This document shows positions 9,963-19,586 of a stretch of 64,000 bases of DNA, piece after piece. The stretch lies in NCBI GenBank assembly GCA_030834125.1, contig JAURFW010000004.1, positions 1 to 64,000 of the forward strand, given 5' to 3'. The DNA comes from Bacteroidota bacterium (GTDB lineage: Bacteria > Bacteroidota > Bacteroidia > NS11-12g > UBA955). A program made the translations under genes and the position numbers. Under the pieces are notes generated by a model that did no database searches, was not told where the DNA came from, and saw only the letters and a list, made by a program, of their open reading frames with translations. Numbering within the stretch: the first letter of the stretch is position 1; each line of letters opens with the position of its first letter.

Positions 9963-10556
9963 ATAAAGCTGAACAAAGGTCTGCAAAATAATATCATTTA
10001 CAGTCTTTTATTCATATTTTTAATTACCGCAGCTTCAAATTGCGGTAATCCTCAAAAGGAGGTTTCAGAGGTTCGTTCAAGTATGTTAATCCGTGTGGAT
10101 TCATTGTGGGGCTATTTGAATCAAGTTAGAGGTCGTTTTATATTTAAATTAGACGAGTTTGAAAAGCGCAAGTCCCTAATGGAAAAAGAGATCATTCGTG
10201 GTAATTTTATTGATGGAAGTCAGTTGAATGAGGAACAAAAAATGGCCTTTATTGAATATGAAAGAATTCATAGACTGTACAAAGGGTTGGGACCAAAATA
10301 TAAAAATTCAGTGCTAGAAGGTGAAAATTCGTACTACTCAATCAAGGGGTTAGAGAATCAGGTGAAAAAAGGGATTTATGATAAAGATGTACCTAAATTT
10401 TTAAGTGAATACACAGTGATAAAAAACGATCTTCTTAAATGCAGACAAACTACTTTTGAAGTTACCGATAGGTTAAAAGGTATGGAGACTTTATTCATGA
10501 GAGTAGACAAGGAGGTTCTCGCTATTTTAGATGAACTTGTTCCAGAAAAAGAATAA
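9957..10556 (+). CDS. hypothetical coiled-coil lipoprotein
   Basis: 199 residues from ATG 9957; a GTG further upstream is less likely because a TAnnTTTG element lies between. The hydrophobic signal (residues 11-22) is followed by ASNC, a plausible lipobox. The mature part is strongly helical and charged, with heptad-like stretches throughout, and has no recognisable domain. It is divergent from chrA with no intergenic DNA at all. Its TAA stop directly abuts the stop of the convergent GSCFA gene. I do not recognise the family. Confidence 0.7.
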   Translation: MHIKLNKGLQNNIIYSLLFIFLITAASNCGNPQKEVSEVRSSMLIRVDSLWGYLNQVRGRFIFKLDEFEKRKSLMEKEIIRGNFIDGSQLNEEQKMAFIEYERIHRLYKGLGPKYKNSVLEGENSYYSIKGLENQVKKGIYDKDVPKFLSEYTVIKNDLLKCRQTTFEVTDRLKGMETLFMRVDKEVLAILDELVPEKE

Positions 10557-11516
10557 TTATTTTTCTGAATAAATATTGTAAAGTCTGGCTTTTTCAATTT
10601 CAATTTTACTTAGCCATTCAACTTTTTGCTCGGCAGACAACTTTTCCGTTTTGTGGTTATTCATTAGGTAATATTGCTGTGCTTCTTGAATATACTTGTG
10701 AAATTCATGGTTTGATTGAGTTTCAATCCACCTAAGAAATATATAGTCTGATGCCCATTCGTTGGGGTGTGCAAGATCGTTTTTATAATATCGACTGTCT
10801 TTTAATTCTTCAGTGAAGATCTCATAAGATGGGAAGTAAGAAATAGAGTTATTTTGTTCAGTTAAATCTTCAATAGCTGAGCGCAGTATTGCTTTAGAAG
10901 CTGTGTTGTTTATTATTCCATCTCGTAAATATCGGACAGGACTTACCGTAAAGGTCACTTTTGCTTGGGTTAATTTTGCAATTAACCATACAATAGTTTC
11001 CAAAGATTCTAAAACTCTCTGATAACTAGTCTTTTCTTTTTTAAATTCAGATTGAGCTATTTTGTGGCAGTTCCCAATTATGGAATTAAGCTTAAGATGA
11101 CGCCAAGTAAATGTCGTACCTAATGTGATTATAATTTGAGATGATTCTATAATGTTTTTCAAAGCAGTCTCTCTAATATTTGAAACCATTTCAATTAGGT
11201 CATCTTTATTTTCCGATTGAAACTTATTTGATAGGTTTAAAGCATGCCATTTGCCTTCGTGTAATGTTAATCCTAAATAATTATCATCGCCAGAAAAAAT
11301 ATAATTCAATTGGTTAAATATGGTGATTGGATTAAATACAACACCAAATGGGTTTGAAACGGTCTGAATCAATCGCTCTGATAGCCTCGAGGACATTTCA
11401 GTAGAGAAGCATGAACCAATGAAGAAAAATTTATCATTTAATTTTAAATCCTGATAATTAGGTATGTCAATAGTGATCTGTTCTTTGTCCCTGATTGTTC
11501 GACTGTCTAATTTCAC
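10557..11516 (-). CDS. GSCFA domain protein
   Basis: 319 residues with the naming motif in the form FFIGSCFSTEM near residue 33, followed by NPFGVVFNPITI, which is diagnostic for the GSCFA family (widespread in Bacteroidetes and proteobacteria; related to SGNH-type hydrolases but functionally undefined). The C-terminal region has DLAHPNEWASDYIFLRW, where the DxxH could complete an SGNH-like active site. The only possible start is GTG at 11516: an in-frame stop lies four codons upstream and the first internal ATG comes after the GSCFA motif. A terminator hairpin sits just upstream, so it must have its own promoter. Confidence 0.88.
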   Translation of the reverse strand: MKLDSRTIRDKEQITIDIPNYQDLKLNDKFFFIGSCFSTEMSSRLSERLIQTVSNPFGVVFNPITIFNQLNYIFSGDDNYLGLTLHEGKWHALNLSNKFQSENKDDLIEMVSNIRETALKNIIESSQIIITLGTTFTWRHLKLNSIIGNCHKIAQSEFKKEKTSYQRVLESLETIVWLIAKLTQAKVTFTVSPVRYLRDGIINNTASKAILRSAIEDLTEQNNSISYFPSYEIFTEELKDSRYYKNDLAHPNEWASDYIFLRWIETQSNHEFHKYIQEAQQYYLMNNHKTEKLSAEQKVEWLSKIEIEKARLYNIYSEK

Positions 11517-11527
11517 AAGGGCAAGTT

Positions 11528-11558
11528 AAAAAGAAAGAGGGTAATTATACCCTCTTTC
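11528..11558 (-). terminator. intrinsic terminator after the 11597-12241 gene
   Basis: Perfect 11-bp stem (11533-11543 with 11548-11558), 4-nt loop; on the minus strand it is followed by a run of five T. It ends 12 bp before the GTG start of the GSCFA gene. Confidence 0.85.
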
Positions 11559-11596
11559 AACCAAACTAAACCAAAATAACTATTATGAAAAAGCTA

Positions 11597-12241
11597 CTAG
11601 TTTTCTAGAATTAATACCAAACGTTCCCATTCTTTAGAGCTAAGTTTGTTTTCAATTGATGATAACGCCTTATATAGTTCTATAGAAGAAGAACTTCTAA
11701 TATTTGCTTTATAATATTCTTGACGAAATAATTCAGAAAATGTTTTTCTGCAATCTGTAAGTATTTGGTCATAAAGTTTTTTATCGATGATTCGACCGTC
11801 TAAACGATGTTTTTGTAGATTTAAAAAACTATCAATCTGCGAATTGAAGCTATATACTAACTCGTTTACTCGAGCAATGATTATTATTTGTTTTGAAAAA
11901 TAGATTTTAAGTATGCTATCCACAGAATTATTTTTTATTCCAGTTGTGGAAATGTAATATTCTAATGATTTATAGTTTGTTTTATTTTGGCTATTGCTTT
12001 CAGTGGGTATATACAGTGGGTCAAGACCCCAATTTTCAATACTTAGATCATGACTTACACTATCAATATGCCAACAGTATTTTTCACTTCTACTTTCTGC
12101 TTTAAATACAATTGATTCTTTTTGATTAGCAGATTTCACATAAGGATTTTCTGATTTCTCACAACCAACTATGAAAATCAAAAAGAAAAAGAAGCCTGTG
12201 ATTATATTAAATTTCGATATGTACTGCTTGATGAATTTCAT
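11597..12241 (-). CDS. hypothetical lipoprotein
   Basis: 214 residues from ATG 12241, where a typical lipoprotein signal begins (hydrophobic FNIITGFFFFLIFI, lipobox IVGC). The longer reading frame upstream would run antisense through the start of icmF and lacks a signal, so I reject it. The mature protein is polar and largely helical in its C-terminal half, with no motif I know. It is transcribed divergently from icmF and ends at a strong terminator, so it appears monocistronic. Function unknown. Confidence 0.7.
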   Translation of the reverse strand: MKFIKQYISKFNIITGFFFFLIFIVGCEKSENPYVKSANQKESIVFKAESRSEKYCWHIDSVSHDLSIENWGLDPLYIPTESNSQNKTNYKSLEYYISTTGIKNNSVDSILKIYFSKQIIIIARVNELVYSFNSQIDSFLNLQKHRLDGRIIDKKLYDQILTDCRKTFSELFRQEYYKANIRSSSSIELYKALSSIENKLSSKEWERLVLILEN

Positions 12242-12340
12242 CTGTTTGTATACTGTTAGACACAAGTAATATAATAATCCCCCAAAAAGGAACAAAAAGG
12301 GTAAAAGTGCTGAATTCTGTAGGTTGTGGGTATTTTGAGT

Positions 12341-12348
12341 TAACTTTG
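12341..12348 (+). promoter_or_regulatory. -7 promoter element of icmF (TAACTTTG)
   Basis: Exact TAnnTTTG match 7 bp before the icmF start codon, predicting a leader of at most a few nucleotides. Confidence 0.55.
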
Positions 12349-12355
12349 CACCTGT

Positions 12356-15300
12356 ATGAAAGAGCAGGAAGTTTACGTGCCGAAAAACAAAGTTAGAGTT
12401 GTTACGGCGGCAAGCTTGTTCGATGGCCACGATGCAGCAATTAATGTAATGCGTCGTATTATTCAAAGCACTGGTTGCGAGGTAATTCATTTAGGGCATG
12501 ATAGAAGTGTTATGGATGTGGTTGATACTGCAATTCAAGAGGATGCTAATGCTATTGCAATGACCAGTTACCAAGGTGGGCACATCGAGTATTTCAAATA
12601 CATGTATGATTTGCTCAAAGAAAGAGGTGCAGGTCATATTAAGATTTTTGGAGGTGGTGGAGGAGTAATTCTTCCTGAGGAAATTGATGAATTAATGAGT
12701 TACGGTATATCAAAGATATACAGTCCTGATGATGGAAGAACTTTGGGGCTTCAAGGGATGATTAACGATTTAGTTCAAATTTCCGATTATCCTCAAGGAC
12801 ATAAATTAAACGGAGAATTAAATCATCTCAATACAAAGGATGATATTGCCGTTGCCAGATTAATAACCGCTGCTGAGAATTATCCAGATTTACACAGAGA
12901 AAAAATAGACTCAATAAAGGAAATTGCAGCCAATAAAAGAGTTCCTGTGCTAGGAATTACAGGTACAGGTGGTGCAGGGAAAAGTAGTTTGATAGATGAA
13001 TTAGTTAGACGTTATTTAATAGATTTCCCTGAGAAAACACTCGCAATCATTTCTATAGATCCATCCAAACGAAAAACAGGAGGAGCATTATTAGGTGATA
13101 GAATTAGAATGAATTCTATCAACAATGAAAGAGTATTCATGCGTTCTATGGCAACTCGTCAAGCGAATTTAGCAATGAGTTCCCACATTGATGATGCAGT
13201 TGCTATTCTTAAGGCTGCGGGGTATGATTTTATTATTGTAGAAACTAGTGGAATTGGGCAAAGCGATACACAAATAACAGAACATTGTGATGTTGCTTTA
13301 TATGTTATGACACCCGAATATGGTGCAGCAACCCAACTAGAGAAAATCGATATGTTGGATTATGCAGATGTTGTTTCTCTGAATAAATTTGATAAACGCG
13401 GTGCAATGGACGCATTGCGCGATGTGAGAAAGCAGTTCCAACGCAATCACAAACTTTTTGATCAGGAAACAGATGAAATGCCAGTTTTTGGCAGTATAGC
13501 TAGTCAATTTAATGATCCTGGAATGAATAGTTTATACCGTTGTTTGATGGATACCATCAAAACAAAAACGGGAACTAGTTTTGAAAGTTCTATAGAAAAG
13601 GAAGAGGATTTAAGTGAGAAAATATTTATTATCCCGCCATCGCGTAATCGCTACTTATCTGAAATAGCGGAGAATAACCGAGGTTATAATGAGCAGTCTT
13701 CAGAGCAAAGAAGAATTGCCCAACGATTGTATAGCATTCATGAAACTATTCAGCATTTAAAGGGTAACAATAAGGATGAATTGGTATCATCGCTTGAGTC
13801 TGCTTACAATGAATTGAAGGTTCAACTTCACCCCGAGAATCAAAAACTTTTAGATACTTGGTCTGAAGAGGTTGAGAAGTACAAACAACCCGAATACATA
13901 TTCAAGGTTCGCGATAAAGAAATAAGAATTAAAACCCACACAGAGAGTTTAAGCCACACTCAAGTACCAAAAGTTTCTAGCCCTCGTTTTGAAGCATGGG
14001 GAGATGTTTTGCATTGGCGGTTACAGGAGAACTTCCCTGGTCAATTCCCTTATACAGCGGGTATTTATCCGTTTAAGCGTGAAGGAGAAGACCCTACAAG
14101 AATGTTTGCCGGCGAAGGAAGTCCTGAAAGAACGAACAGAAGATTCCATTATTTGAGTAAAGGAATGCCAGCAAAGCGTTTAAGTACGGCCTTTGATTCG
14201 GTTACATTGTACGGACGTAACCCAGATTTTAGACCTGATATTTATGGAAAAATTGGTAATTCAGGAGTTAGTATTTGTTGTTTAGATGATGCAAAGAAAC
14301 TATATAGCGGTTTCAATTTGGCAGATCCCATGACATCAGTTTCTATGACTATTAATGGTCCTGCGCCAATGTTATTGGGATTCTTTATGAATGCGGCTAT
14401 CGATCAACAATGTGAGCTGTATATAAAGAAAAATGGATTAGAAGAAGAAGTCAATAAGAAAATCGAAGCACTTTATTCTGAAAAAGGAATTTCAAGACCC
14501 GTTTATCACGGTGAATTACCCAATGGGAATGATGGACTAGGTCTTTTCTTATTAGGAGTTACCGGGGATCAGGTATTACCGGCTGAAGTATATGAAGAAA
14601 TCAAAGCTTGGACCCTTAATCAGGTTAGAGGAACTGTACAAGCAGATATTTTGAAAGAAGATCAAGCTCAAAATACCTGTATATTCAGTACAGAATTTGC
14701 GCTGCGTTTGATGGGTGATGTTCAAGAATATTTCATCAACCAAAAAGTAAGAAACTTTTACTCCGTAAGTATCAGTGGTTATCACATAGCGGAAGCCGGT
14801 GCTAACCCCATTTCGCAATTAGTATTTACTTTGGCTAATGGATTTACCTATGTTGAATATTATCTCAGCAGAGGAATGAATATTGATGATTTTGCGCCTA
14901 ATTTAAGTTTCTTCTTTTCTAATGGAGTTGACCCTGAATACTCGGTAATTGGAAGAGTTGCGCGTAGGATTTGGGCAAAAGCGATGAAGTTGAAATACGG
15001 CGGAAATGCCAGATCTCAAATGTTGAAATATCATATTCAAACAAGTGGTAGAAGTTTACATGCTCAAGAGATTGATTTCAACGATATAAGAACTACATTG
15101 CAAGCACTGTATGCTATTTACGATAACTGTAACTCATTACATACAAATGCTTATGATGAGGCGATTACAACACCAACGGAAGAAAGTGTTAGAAGAGCAA
15201 TGGCAATTCAGTTAATAATCAATAAAGAATTAGGTTTAGCGAAAAATGAAAACCCATTACAGGGCTCATATATAATTGAAGAGTTAACGGACTTGGTGGA

Positions 15301-15727
15301 AGGAGCTGTATTAGTTGAGTTCGATAGAATTACAGAAAGAGGTGGTGTTTTAGGTGCCATGGAAACCATGTACCAGCGCGGAAAAATTCAAGAGGAAAGT
15401 CTGTATTACGAAACTTTGAAACATACCGGAGAATATCCAATTATTGGGGTGAATACTTTCTTATCAAGCAAGGGGTCACCAACAAATATTCCTGGTGAGG
15501 TAATTCGAAGTACAGTGGAGGAGAAGCAGCAACAAATCGATACAGTAGGTCTCGTGCATAATTGGGGCGAAGGCAAATCTATTCGGTTGTTGGAGGACCT
15601 GAGAAATGCAGCGGTTAATAATGAAAATATGTTCTCAAAGCTTATGGAGGTTTCCAAGTATTGTACTATTGGTCAAATAACAGAAAGTCTATTTGAGGTT
15701 GGCGGTCAATACAGAAGAAATATGTAA
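12356..15727 (+). CDS. icmF: fused isobutyryl-CoA mutase/GTPase (IcmF)
   Basis: Adenosylcobalamin-dependent acyl-CoA mutase fused to its own G-protein chaperone; known IcmF enzymes interconvert isobutyryl-CoA and butyryl-CoA (also pivalyl/isovaleryl-CoA). 1123 residues, normal length. Order: N-terminal B12-binding domain with DGHD (23-26, His is the cobalt ligand) and later GGGGG; MeaB-like GTPase with P-loop GTGGAGKSS near 203-211; linker; C-terminal TIM-barrel mutase from about 540. The active-site segment [16 protein letters not shown] (near 570-585) has Phe where methylmalonyl-CoA mutases have Tyr, which favours IcmF. It is a single gene with its own promoter and terminator. Probable role: branched-chain acyl-CoA or fatty-acid metabolism. 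A separate mutase core lies at 50681-52222. Confidence 0.93.
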   Translation: MKEQEVYVPKNKVRVVTAASLFDGHDAAINVMRRIIQSTGCEVIHLGHDRSVMDVVDTAIQEDANAIAMTSYQGGHIEYFKYMYDLLKERGAGHIKIFGGGGGVILPEEIDELMSYGISKIYSPDDGRTLGLQGMINDLVQISDYPQGHKLNGELNHLNTKDDIAVARLITAAENYPDLHREKIDSIKEIAANKRVPVLGITGTGGAGKSSLIDELVRRYLIDFPEKTLAIISIDPSKRKTGGALLGDRIRMNSINNERVFMRSMATRQANLAMSSHIDDAVAILKAAGYDFIIVETSGIGQSDTQITEHCDVALYVMTPEYGAATQLEKIDMLDYADVVSLNKFDKRGAMDALRDVRKQFQRNHKLFDQETDEMPVFGSIASQFNDPGMNSLYRCLMDTIKTKTGTSFESSIEKEEDLSEKIFIIPPSRNRYLSEIAENNRGYNEQSSEQRRIAQRLYSIHETIQHLKGNNKDELVSSLESAYNELKVQLHPENQKLLDTWSEEVEKYKQPEYIFKVRDKEIRIKTHTESLSHTQVPKVSSPRFEAWGDVLHWRLQENFPGQFPYTAGIYPFKREGEDPTRMFAGEGSPERTNRRFHYLSKGMPAKRLSTAFDSVTLYGRNPDFRPDIYGKIGNSGVSICCLDDAKKLYSGFNLADPMTSVSMTINGPAPMLLGFFMNAAIDQQCELYIKKNGLEEEVNKKIEALYSEKGISRPVYHGELPNGNDGLGLFLLGVTGDQVLPAEVYEEIKAWTLNQVRGTVQADILKEDQAQNTCIFSTEFALRLMGDVQEYFINQKVRNFYSVSISGYHIAEAGANPISQLVFTLANGFTYVEYYLSRGMNIDDFAPNLSFFFSNGVDPEYSVIGRVARRIWAKAMKLKYGGNARSQMLKYHIQTSGRSLHAQEIDFNDIRTTLQALYAIYDNCNSLHTNAYDEAITTPTEESVRRAMAIQLIINKELGLAKNENPLQGSYIIEELTDLVEGAVLVEFDRITERGGVLGAMETMYQRGKIQEESLYYETLKHTGEYPIIGVNTFLSSKGSPTNIPGEVIRSTVEEKQQQIDTVGLVHNWGEGKSIRLLEDLRNAAVNNENMFSKLMEVSKYCTIGQITESLFEVGGQYRRNM

Positions 15728-15748
15728 TTCATGGAATTCAATAGCAAT

Positions 15749-15777
15749 AAAAAAGGGGAGCACTGCTCCCCTTTTTA
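15749..15777. terminator. bidirectional terminator after icmF
   Basis: Perfect G/C-rich inverted repeat (AAAAGGGGAGCA with TGCTCCCCTTTT) flanked by A and T runs, between the convergent icmF and rhodanese genes. Confidence 0.9.
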
Positions 15778-15797
15778 GTTTCTCTAAAAAAGATCAA

Positions 15798-16205
15798 TTA
15801 ATTGCAAGGGGCATTCTGCCAAGGACCTGCATTTTCAACATTATTAAAACCATTTGCTTTCAACATTTCTGTTGCTCTCCCAGCACGTCCTCCGCTGCGA
15901 CAAACAAATACAACTTTGTCGTATTCTCGAAGAGATTCCATTTTGCTTTCTAATTCATTTAATGGAATAAGTATGCTGCAATCTTTGTGTCCGTCATTAT
16001 CCCATTCCCCTTGGGTTCTAACGTCTACTACGATCATTTTTCCATCTTTTGGGTCAGGATTTTGTGTTGCTTCTGTAACTTCTGTTTTGTCTGTTGCTGT
16101 TTTTGTGCCTGAACATGCCATTACTGATGTAACAGTTACTCCTATAAGAGCTACCCAAAACCAATTTTTTAGTGGGTTGTAATTTTTCATACTTGCGAAT
16201 TTCAT
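15798..16205 (-). CDS. rhodanese-like domain lipoprotein
   Basis: 135 residues (or 130 from the second Met at 16190). The lipoprotein signal has lipobox VMAC (Cys31). A single rhodanese domain follows a Thr/Lys-rich linker: the VDVRTQGEW entry motif near 60-68, then the active-site loop CRSGGRAG near 102-109, with its catalytic cysteine intact. Rhodaneses carry sulfur as a persulfide; single-domain exported forms are common but their acceptors are unknown. It lacks CXXC redox motifs. It converges on icmF through a shared terminator. Confidence 0.88.
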   Translation of the reverse strand: MKFASMKNYNPLKNWFWVALIGVTVTSVMACSGTKTATDKTEVTEATQNPDPKDGKMIVVDVRTQGEWDNDGHKDCSILIPLNELESKMESLREYDKVVFVCRSGGRAGRATEMLKANGFNNVENAGPWQNAPCN

Positions 16206-16279
16206 AATTAATCTGAATTTTCAAAGTGATTCTTGTCACTACTATGCCTAAAATCGTAAAAATGAGGTTTTTCAGATTG

Positions 16280-16287
16280 TATCTTCG
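16280..16287 (+). promoter_or_regulatory. decayed -7 element before the tex relic
   Basis: TATCTTCG differs from TAnnTTTG by one base and lies 5 bp before the first recognisable tex codon, the same geometry as living genes in this window. Probably the former tex promoter. Confidence 0.35.
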
Positions 16288-16292
16288 CAAAG

Positions 16293-16483
16293 ATTAATTT
16301 CGACAAGATTAGTAAAAAACTTTCAATTCCTTTTGTTAATATAAAAGTAGTGGAGAATATATTGGAAGAGGGAAATACAATTCCATTCATAGCTAGATAT
16401 AGAAAAGAAAAAACAGGAAATCTTGATGAGGTTCAAATACAGCAAATTCAATCGAGGATAGGTCTTTCTATGAAGATTTAGTT
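16293..16483 (+). pseudogene. tex: relic of tex (transcription accessory protein), N-terminal ~62 codons
   Basis: The 342-bp gap between the rhodanese and urocanase genes holds a decayed N-terminus of Tex, an S1-domain RNA-binding protein normally about 700-780 residues. The frame from 16293 reads INFDKISKKLSIPF, then ILEEGNTIPFIARYRKEK and TGNLDEVQIQQIQSRIG, the strongly conserved Tex N-terminal signature. Where ATG is expected there is ATT. After about 57 codons the frame slips: the expected FYEDL appears in another frame at 16466-16480, and the original frame stops at 16479-16481. Homology then ends and the urocanase gene follows. So the start codon is lost, there is a one-base frameshift, and over 90 percent of the gene is deleted. 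No other part of tex is visible in the window. Confidence 0.8.
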
Positions 16484-16533
16484 TGTTTGACTTTTATTAC
16501 CGCTTCTAAAAGGATGCTCTCGAAGAGATTAAT

Positions 16534-16541
16534 TAAATTTG
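16534..16541 (+). promoter_or_regulatory. -7 promoter element of hutU (TAAATTTG)
   Basis: Exact TAnnTTTG match 6 bp before the ATG at 16548, within sequence left after the tex deletion. Confidence 0.5.
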
Positions 16542-16547
16542 CAGTTT

Positions 16548-18230
16548 ATGTCGAATTCGGATATCAAACAAAAGAGAGTAATTCATGCGCCTACAGGCAC
16601 AGAGTTAAATTGTAAAGGATGGGTTCAAGAAGCGGCTTATCGTATGCTTCATAATAATCTCGACCCGGATGTTGCAGAAAGACCTGAAGACTTAATTGTT
16701 TATGGAGGTTTAGGTAAGGCAGCGCGAAACTGGGAAGCCTTTGATAATATCTGTAAAGCATTAAAAGATTTAAATGAAGATGAGACTTTAATGGTTCAAA
16801 GTGGGAAGCCGGTAGCTATTCTTCCTACTCATAAAGATGCCCCAAGAGTTTTAATTTCAAATAGTCAATTGGTCCCTAATTGGGCTAATTGGGATCATTT
16901 TAGGGAACTTGAGGAAAAGGGATTGATGATGTACGGTCAAATGACGGCGGGAAGCTGGATCTATATCGGATCTCAAGGTATTGTTCAAGGTACTTATGAA
17001 ACCTATGCAGAATGCGCACGTCAGCATTTTGGTGGAAGTTTAAAACATACATTAAATGTAACCGCTGGGCTCGGTGGAATGGGAGGGGCTCAACCATTAG
17101 CGATTACGATGAATGAGGGAGTAGCATTAGTTGCTGAGGTTGAAGAATGGAGGATTGATAAGCGTTTAGAAACGAGATATTTAGATGAAAAATTTATAGA
17201 TATTGATGCATCTATAGATCGTGCTTTGGAGGCCAAGTCAAATGGAGAAGCTATAAGCATAGGAGTATTGTGTAATGCAGTTGATTTATTACAACGATTG
17301 ATTGACAGAAATATCATTGTGGATACCTTAACCGATCAAACAAGTGCGCATGACCCATTGGTTGGTTATTTCCCTGAAGGAATGTCTGTGGAACAAGCAA
17401 ATGCATTGAGAGATAGTAATCCTACTGAATATGTAGATAAAAGTTACGATACTATGGCTCATCACGTGAATTTAATGTTGGAGTTGCAGAAAAAAGGTGC
17501 CATTACATTTGATTACGGTAACAATCTAAGAGGAAGAGCATTAGAAAGGGGAGTAACAAACGCATTTGATTTTCCAGGATTTGTACCCGCTTATATTCGT
17601 CCATTATTCTGCCAAGGTAAAGGCCCCTTCCGTTGGGTGGCTTTAAGCGGAGACCCTGAAGATATATATGCTACAGATAGAAAAATTTTAGAATTATTTC
17701 CTGAGGATGAAGGCCTGAAGAGATGGATTAATATGGCTCAAGAGAAAATAGCATTTCAAGGTTTGCCAGCTAGAATATGTTGGATAGGTCAAGGAGCAAG
17801 ACAAAAAGCAGCTCTTGCCTTTAATGAAATGGTGAGAAACGGTGAACTAAAAGCTCCAATAGTAATAGGTCGAGATCATTTGGATACAGGTTCTGTGGCT
17901 TCCCCTAATAGAGAAACCGAAGCAATGATGGATGGTTCGGACGCAGTAGCAGATTGGCCAATATTAAATGCATTTGTTAATACTGCAGGCGGAGCGAGTT
18001 GGGTGAGTTTGCACCATGGGGGTGGAGTAGGTATGGGATATAGTATTCACTCGGGAATGGTGATTGTTGCAGACGGGACAGACGATGCAGAAAGACGTTT
18101 AACAAGAGTATTGCATAATGATCCAGGTATGGGTGTCGTTCGACATGCAGATGCTGGTTATGAAATTGCAAAAGAAACTGCTAAACAAAACGGTCTAGAT
18201 ATTCTTGAGAGATTGAAAAATTCAAAATAA
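16548..18230 (+). CDS. hutU: urocanate hydratase
   Basis: Second enzyme of histidine degradation: adds water to urocanate to give imidazolone propionate, using tightly bound NAD. 560 residues from ATG 16548; the in-frame TTG nine bases earlier is part of the -7 element and is rejected. Recognisable family stretches: [17 protein letters not shown] (NAD region), [33 protein letters not shown] with the conserved cysteine, and [18 protein letters not shown]. The length is that of the classic short bacterial form. No hutH, hutI or hutG lies in the window, so the gene is an orphan here. It is monocistronic with a downstream terminator. Confidence 0.96.
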   Translation: MSNSDIKQKRVIHAPTGTELNCKGWVQEAAYRMLHNNLDPDVAERPEDLIVYGGLGKAARNWEAFDNICKALKDLNEDETLMVQSGKPVAILPTHKDAPRVLISNSQLVPNWANWDHFRELEEKGLMMYGQMTAGSWIYIGSQGIVQGTYETYAECARQHFGGSLKHTLNVTAGLGGMGGAQPLAITMNEGVALVAEVEEWRIDKRLETRYLDEKFIDIDASIDRALEAKSNGEAISIGVLCNAVDLLQRLIDRNIIVDTLTDQTSAHDPLVGYFPEGMSVEQANALRDSNPTEYVDKSYDTMAHHVNLMLELQKKGAITFDYGNNLRGRALERGVTNAFDFPGFVPAYIRPLFCQGKGPFRWVALSGDPEDIYATDRKILELFPEDEGLKRWINMAQEKIAFQGLPARICWIGQGARQKAALAFNEMVRNGELKAPIVIGRDHLDTGSVASPNRETEAMMDGSDAVADWPILNAFVNTAGGASWVSLHHGGGVGMGYSIHSGMVIVADGTDDAERRLTRVLHNDPGMGVVRHADAGYEIAKETAKQNGLDILERLKNSK

Positions 18231-18240
18231 AAGATATCAT

Positions 18241-18270
18241 AAAAAAAGGGTCGAAAGGCCCTTTTCTTAT
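18241..18270. terminator. terminator between hutU and secG
   Basis: Stem of about 9 bp (AAAAGGGTC with GGCCCTTTT, one G-T pair), GAAA loop, flanked by A and T runs. Confidence 0.8.
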
Positions 18271-18285
18271 TTCAAGTATAAAATT

Positions 18286-18591
18286 TTATTGTTGTGGAGT
18301 AGTTGTTTTTGGTAACTCCTCTACATCCTCAACGTTTGTGTTTTGTGTTGGTGATGCATTTCCAATAGAAGAAGTGGATTGGTAAGATGCTGCAACTAAT
18401 GAAATAACTACAATTACAATTGCACCTATCCATGTGATTTTTTCAACTACATCTGTAGTTTTCTCAACCCCAAAAAGTTGATTTCCTTGTGAAAAATTAG
18501 AGGCTAACCCTCCACCTTTTGGGTTTTGTACCAATATTATTAACATCAATAATATGGCAACAATAATGGCTAAAATTAATATCCAGGTCAT
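18286..18591 (-). CDS. secG: preprotein translocase subunit SecG
   Basis: Small inner-membrane component of the SecYEG translocon that stimulates protein export. 101 residues. There are two transmembrane helices (residues 3-22 and about 50-68) separated by the conserved cytoplasmic loop QNPKGGGLASNF, the hallmark of SecG. The C-terminal tail is polar and Thr/Gln-rich. It is the last gene of a unit with the TPR protein, lptE and the sigma-54 activator (2-bp gap upstream). In many Bacteroidetes I expect groES and groEL to follow; here urocanase follows on the opposite strand. Confidence 0.95.
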   Translation of the reverse strand: MTWILILAIIVAILLMLIILVQNPKGGGLASNFSQGNQLFGVEKTTDVVEKITWIGAIVIVVISLVAASYQSTSSIGNASPTQNTNVEDVEELPKTTTPQQ

Positions 18592-18593
18592 GA

Positions 18594-19586
18594 TTATTCT
18601 ATCTCGTTTTGAATGTTTTTTATAAGGTCTGCAAAGTAACTGCTTTTTTCGGGAAATTTCAACTGTAACTGTTGGTAAACTGAAATTGCTTTTTCTAAGT
18701 TGCCTTGCTTGTAATAAATTTTTGCTAAAGTCTCTGTTGCCAATCCACCGCCCAATACTTCGCTTTTCTTCATTGCTTTTTCAGGGCTGAAGAATTCCTG
18801 TTTTGGTCTATTTATTGAAGGTTTAGTTTTGAGAAACTTTTCAATTAAATCTTCTTTGCGTTCAACCGGACGGTTATCAACTTGGTTGTCTGAGTTTAAC
18901 CAATCGTAAAAACCTTTGCTTGCTCTGCTAATTAATTTCTCCGTTTTATGTGCTTCAGCCTCTTCCTCACGGATATTTTCAAAATAATCCTCAATGTTGT
19001 ACGTACTTGTTCTTGGAATTTCTGTCTTGATCTCCTCTTTAGGTTCAATTATAGGAGTAAAAAACTGGGTATTTGATTCCTTTTCTGCGATTAGATTTTT
19101 TTCTGTAGATTCACTTCTTATTTCTTCACTATGAGTATTTTCGCTTTTGGAATTTGTTCTTTTGACTGCCTTTGTTGTGATGGTTTCTGTTTGATTTTCA
19201 AGGGAATCAATGTTTTTATTATCCTTATTTTCTGCATTTGAAAATTCTTTACCTTCTTTAATAATTTCGTTGTCCGATTGTTTAGTTAGTTTAGCTTCAT
19301 CAATTTTGTTATTGTTAGAAATTACTTTTAAATGAGGATTTTCTTGATTACGAGATAAGTCACTCACATAAACCGATAGCCATTCTCTATCGTGTATTCT
19401 AATTGCAGCCTGATGAAGTGTATTTTCAGCTCTAAAGTCTTCAGTGACATTCTGATGCCTTGAAAGGATAGCGAAAGGCCATGAGAAAAAAGGAAACTCT
19501 TTTGAAATTTCCTGCATTTCTATTGCCATGCTAGAATCCATGATTTGTTCTTGCTTTGCGATATTTAAGAAATCTATTTTGTTCAC
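18594..19586 (-). CDS. conserved hypothetical with C-terminal TPR
   Basis: 330 residues starting at GTG 19586, which overlaps the lptE stop (GTGA), so it is translationally coupled. The N-terminal 80 residues are a folded helical region (MQEISKEFPFFSWPFAILSRH). The middle (about 105-200) is a long low-complexity Glu/Lys/Thr/Asn-rich linker. The C-terminal 60 residues form a TPR-like hairpin (TLAKIYYKQGNLEKAISVYQQL). No signal peptide, so probably cytoplasmic. Position between lptE and secG suggests a role near envelope biogenesis or export, but that is inference from context only. Confidence 0.75.
   Translation of the reverse strand: MNKIDFLNIAKQEQIMDSSMAIEMQEISKEFPFFSWPFAILSRHQNVTEDFRAENTLHQAAIRIHDREWLSVYVSDLSRNQENPHLKVISNNNKIDEAKLTKQSDNEIIKEGKEFSNAENKDNKNIDSLENQTETITTKAVKRTNSKSENTHSEEIRSESTEKNLIAEKESNTQFFTPIIEPKEEIKTEIPRTSTYNIEDYFENIREEEAEAHKTEKLISRASKGFYDWLNSDNQVDNRPVERKEDLIEKFLKTKPSINRPKQEFFSPEKAMKKSEVLGGGLATETLAKIYYKQGNLEKAISVYQQLQLKFPEKSSYFADLIKNIQNEIE

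Noticed and set aside
12242-12490. N-terminal extension of the 11597 lipoprotein gene by 83 codons
   Set aside because: Antisense to icmF start and promoter; the lipoprotein signal begins at 12241.
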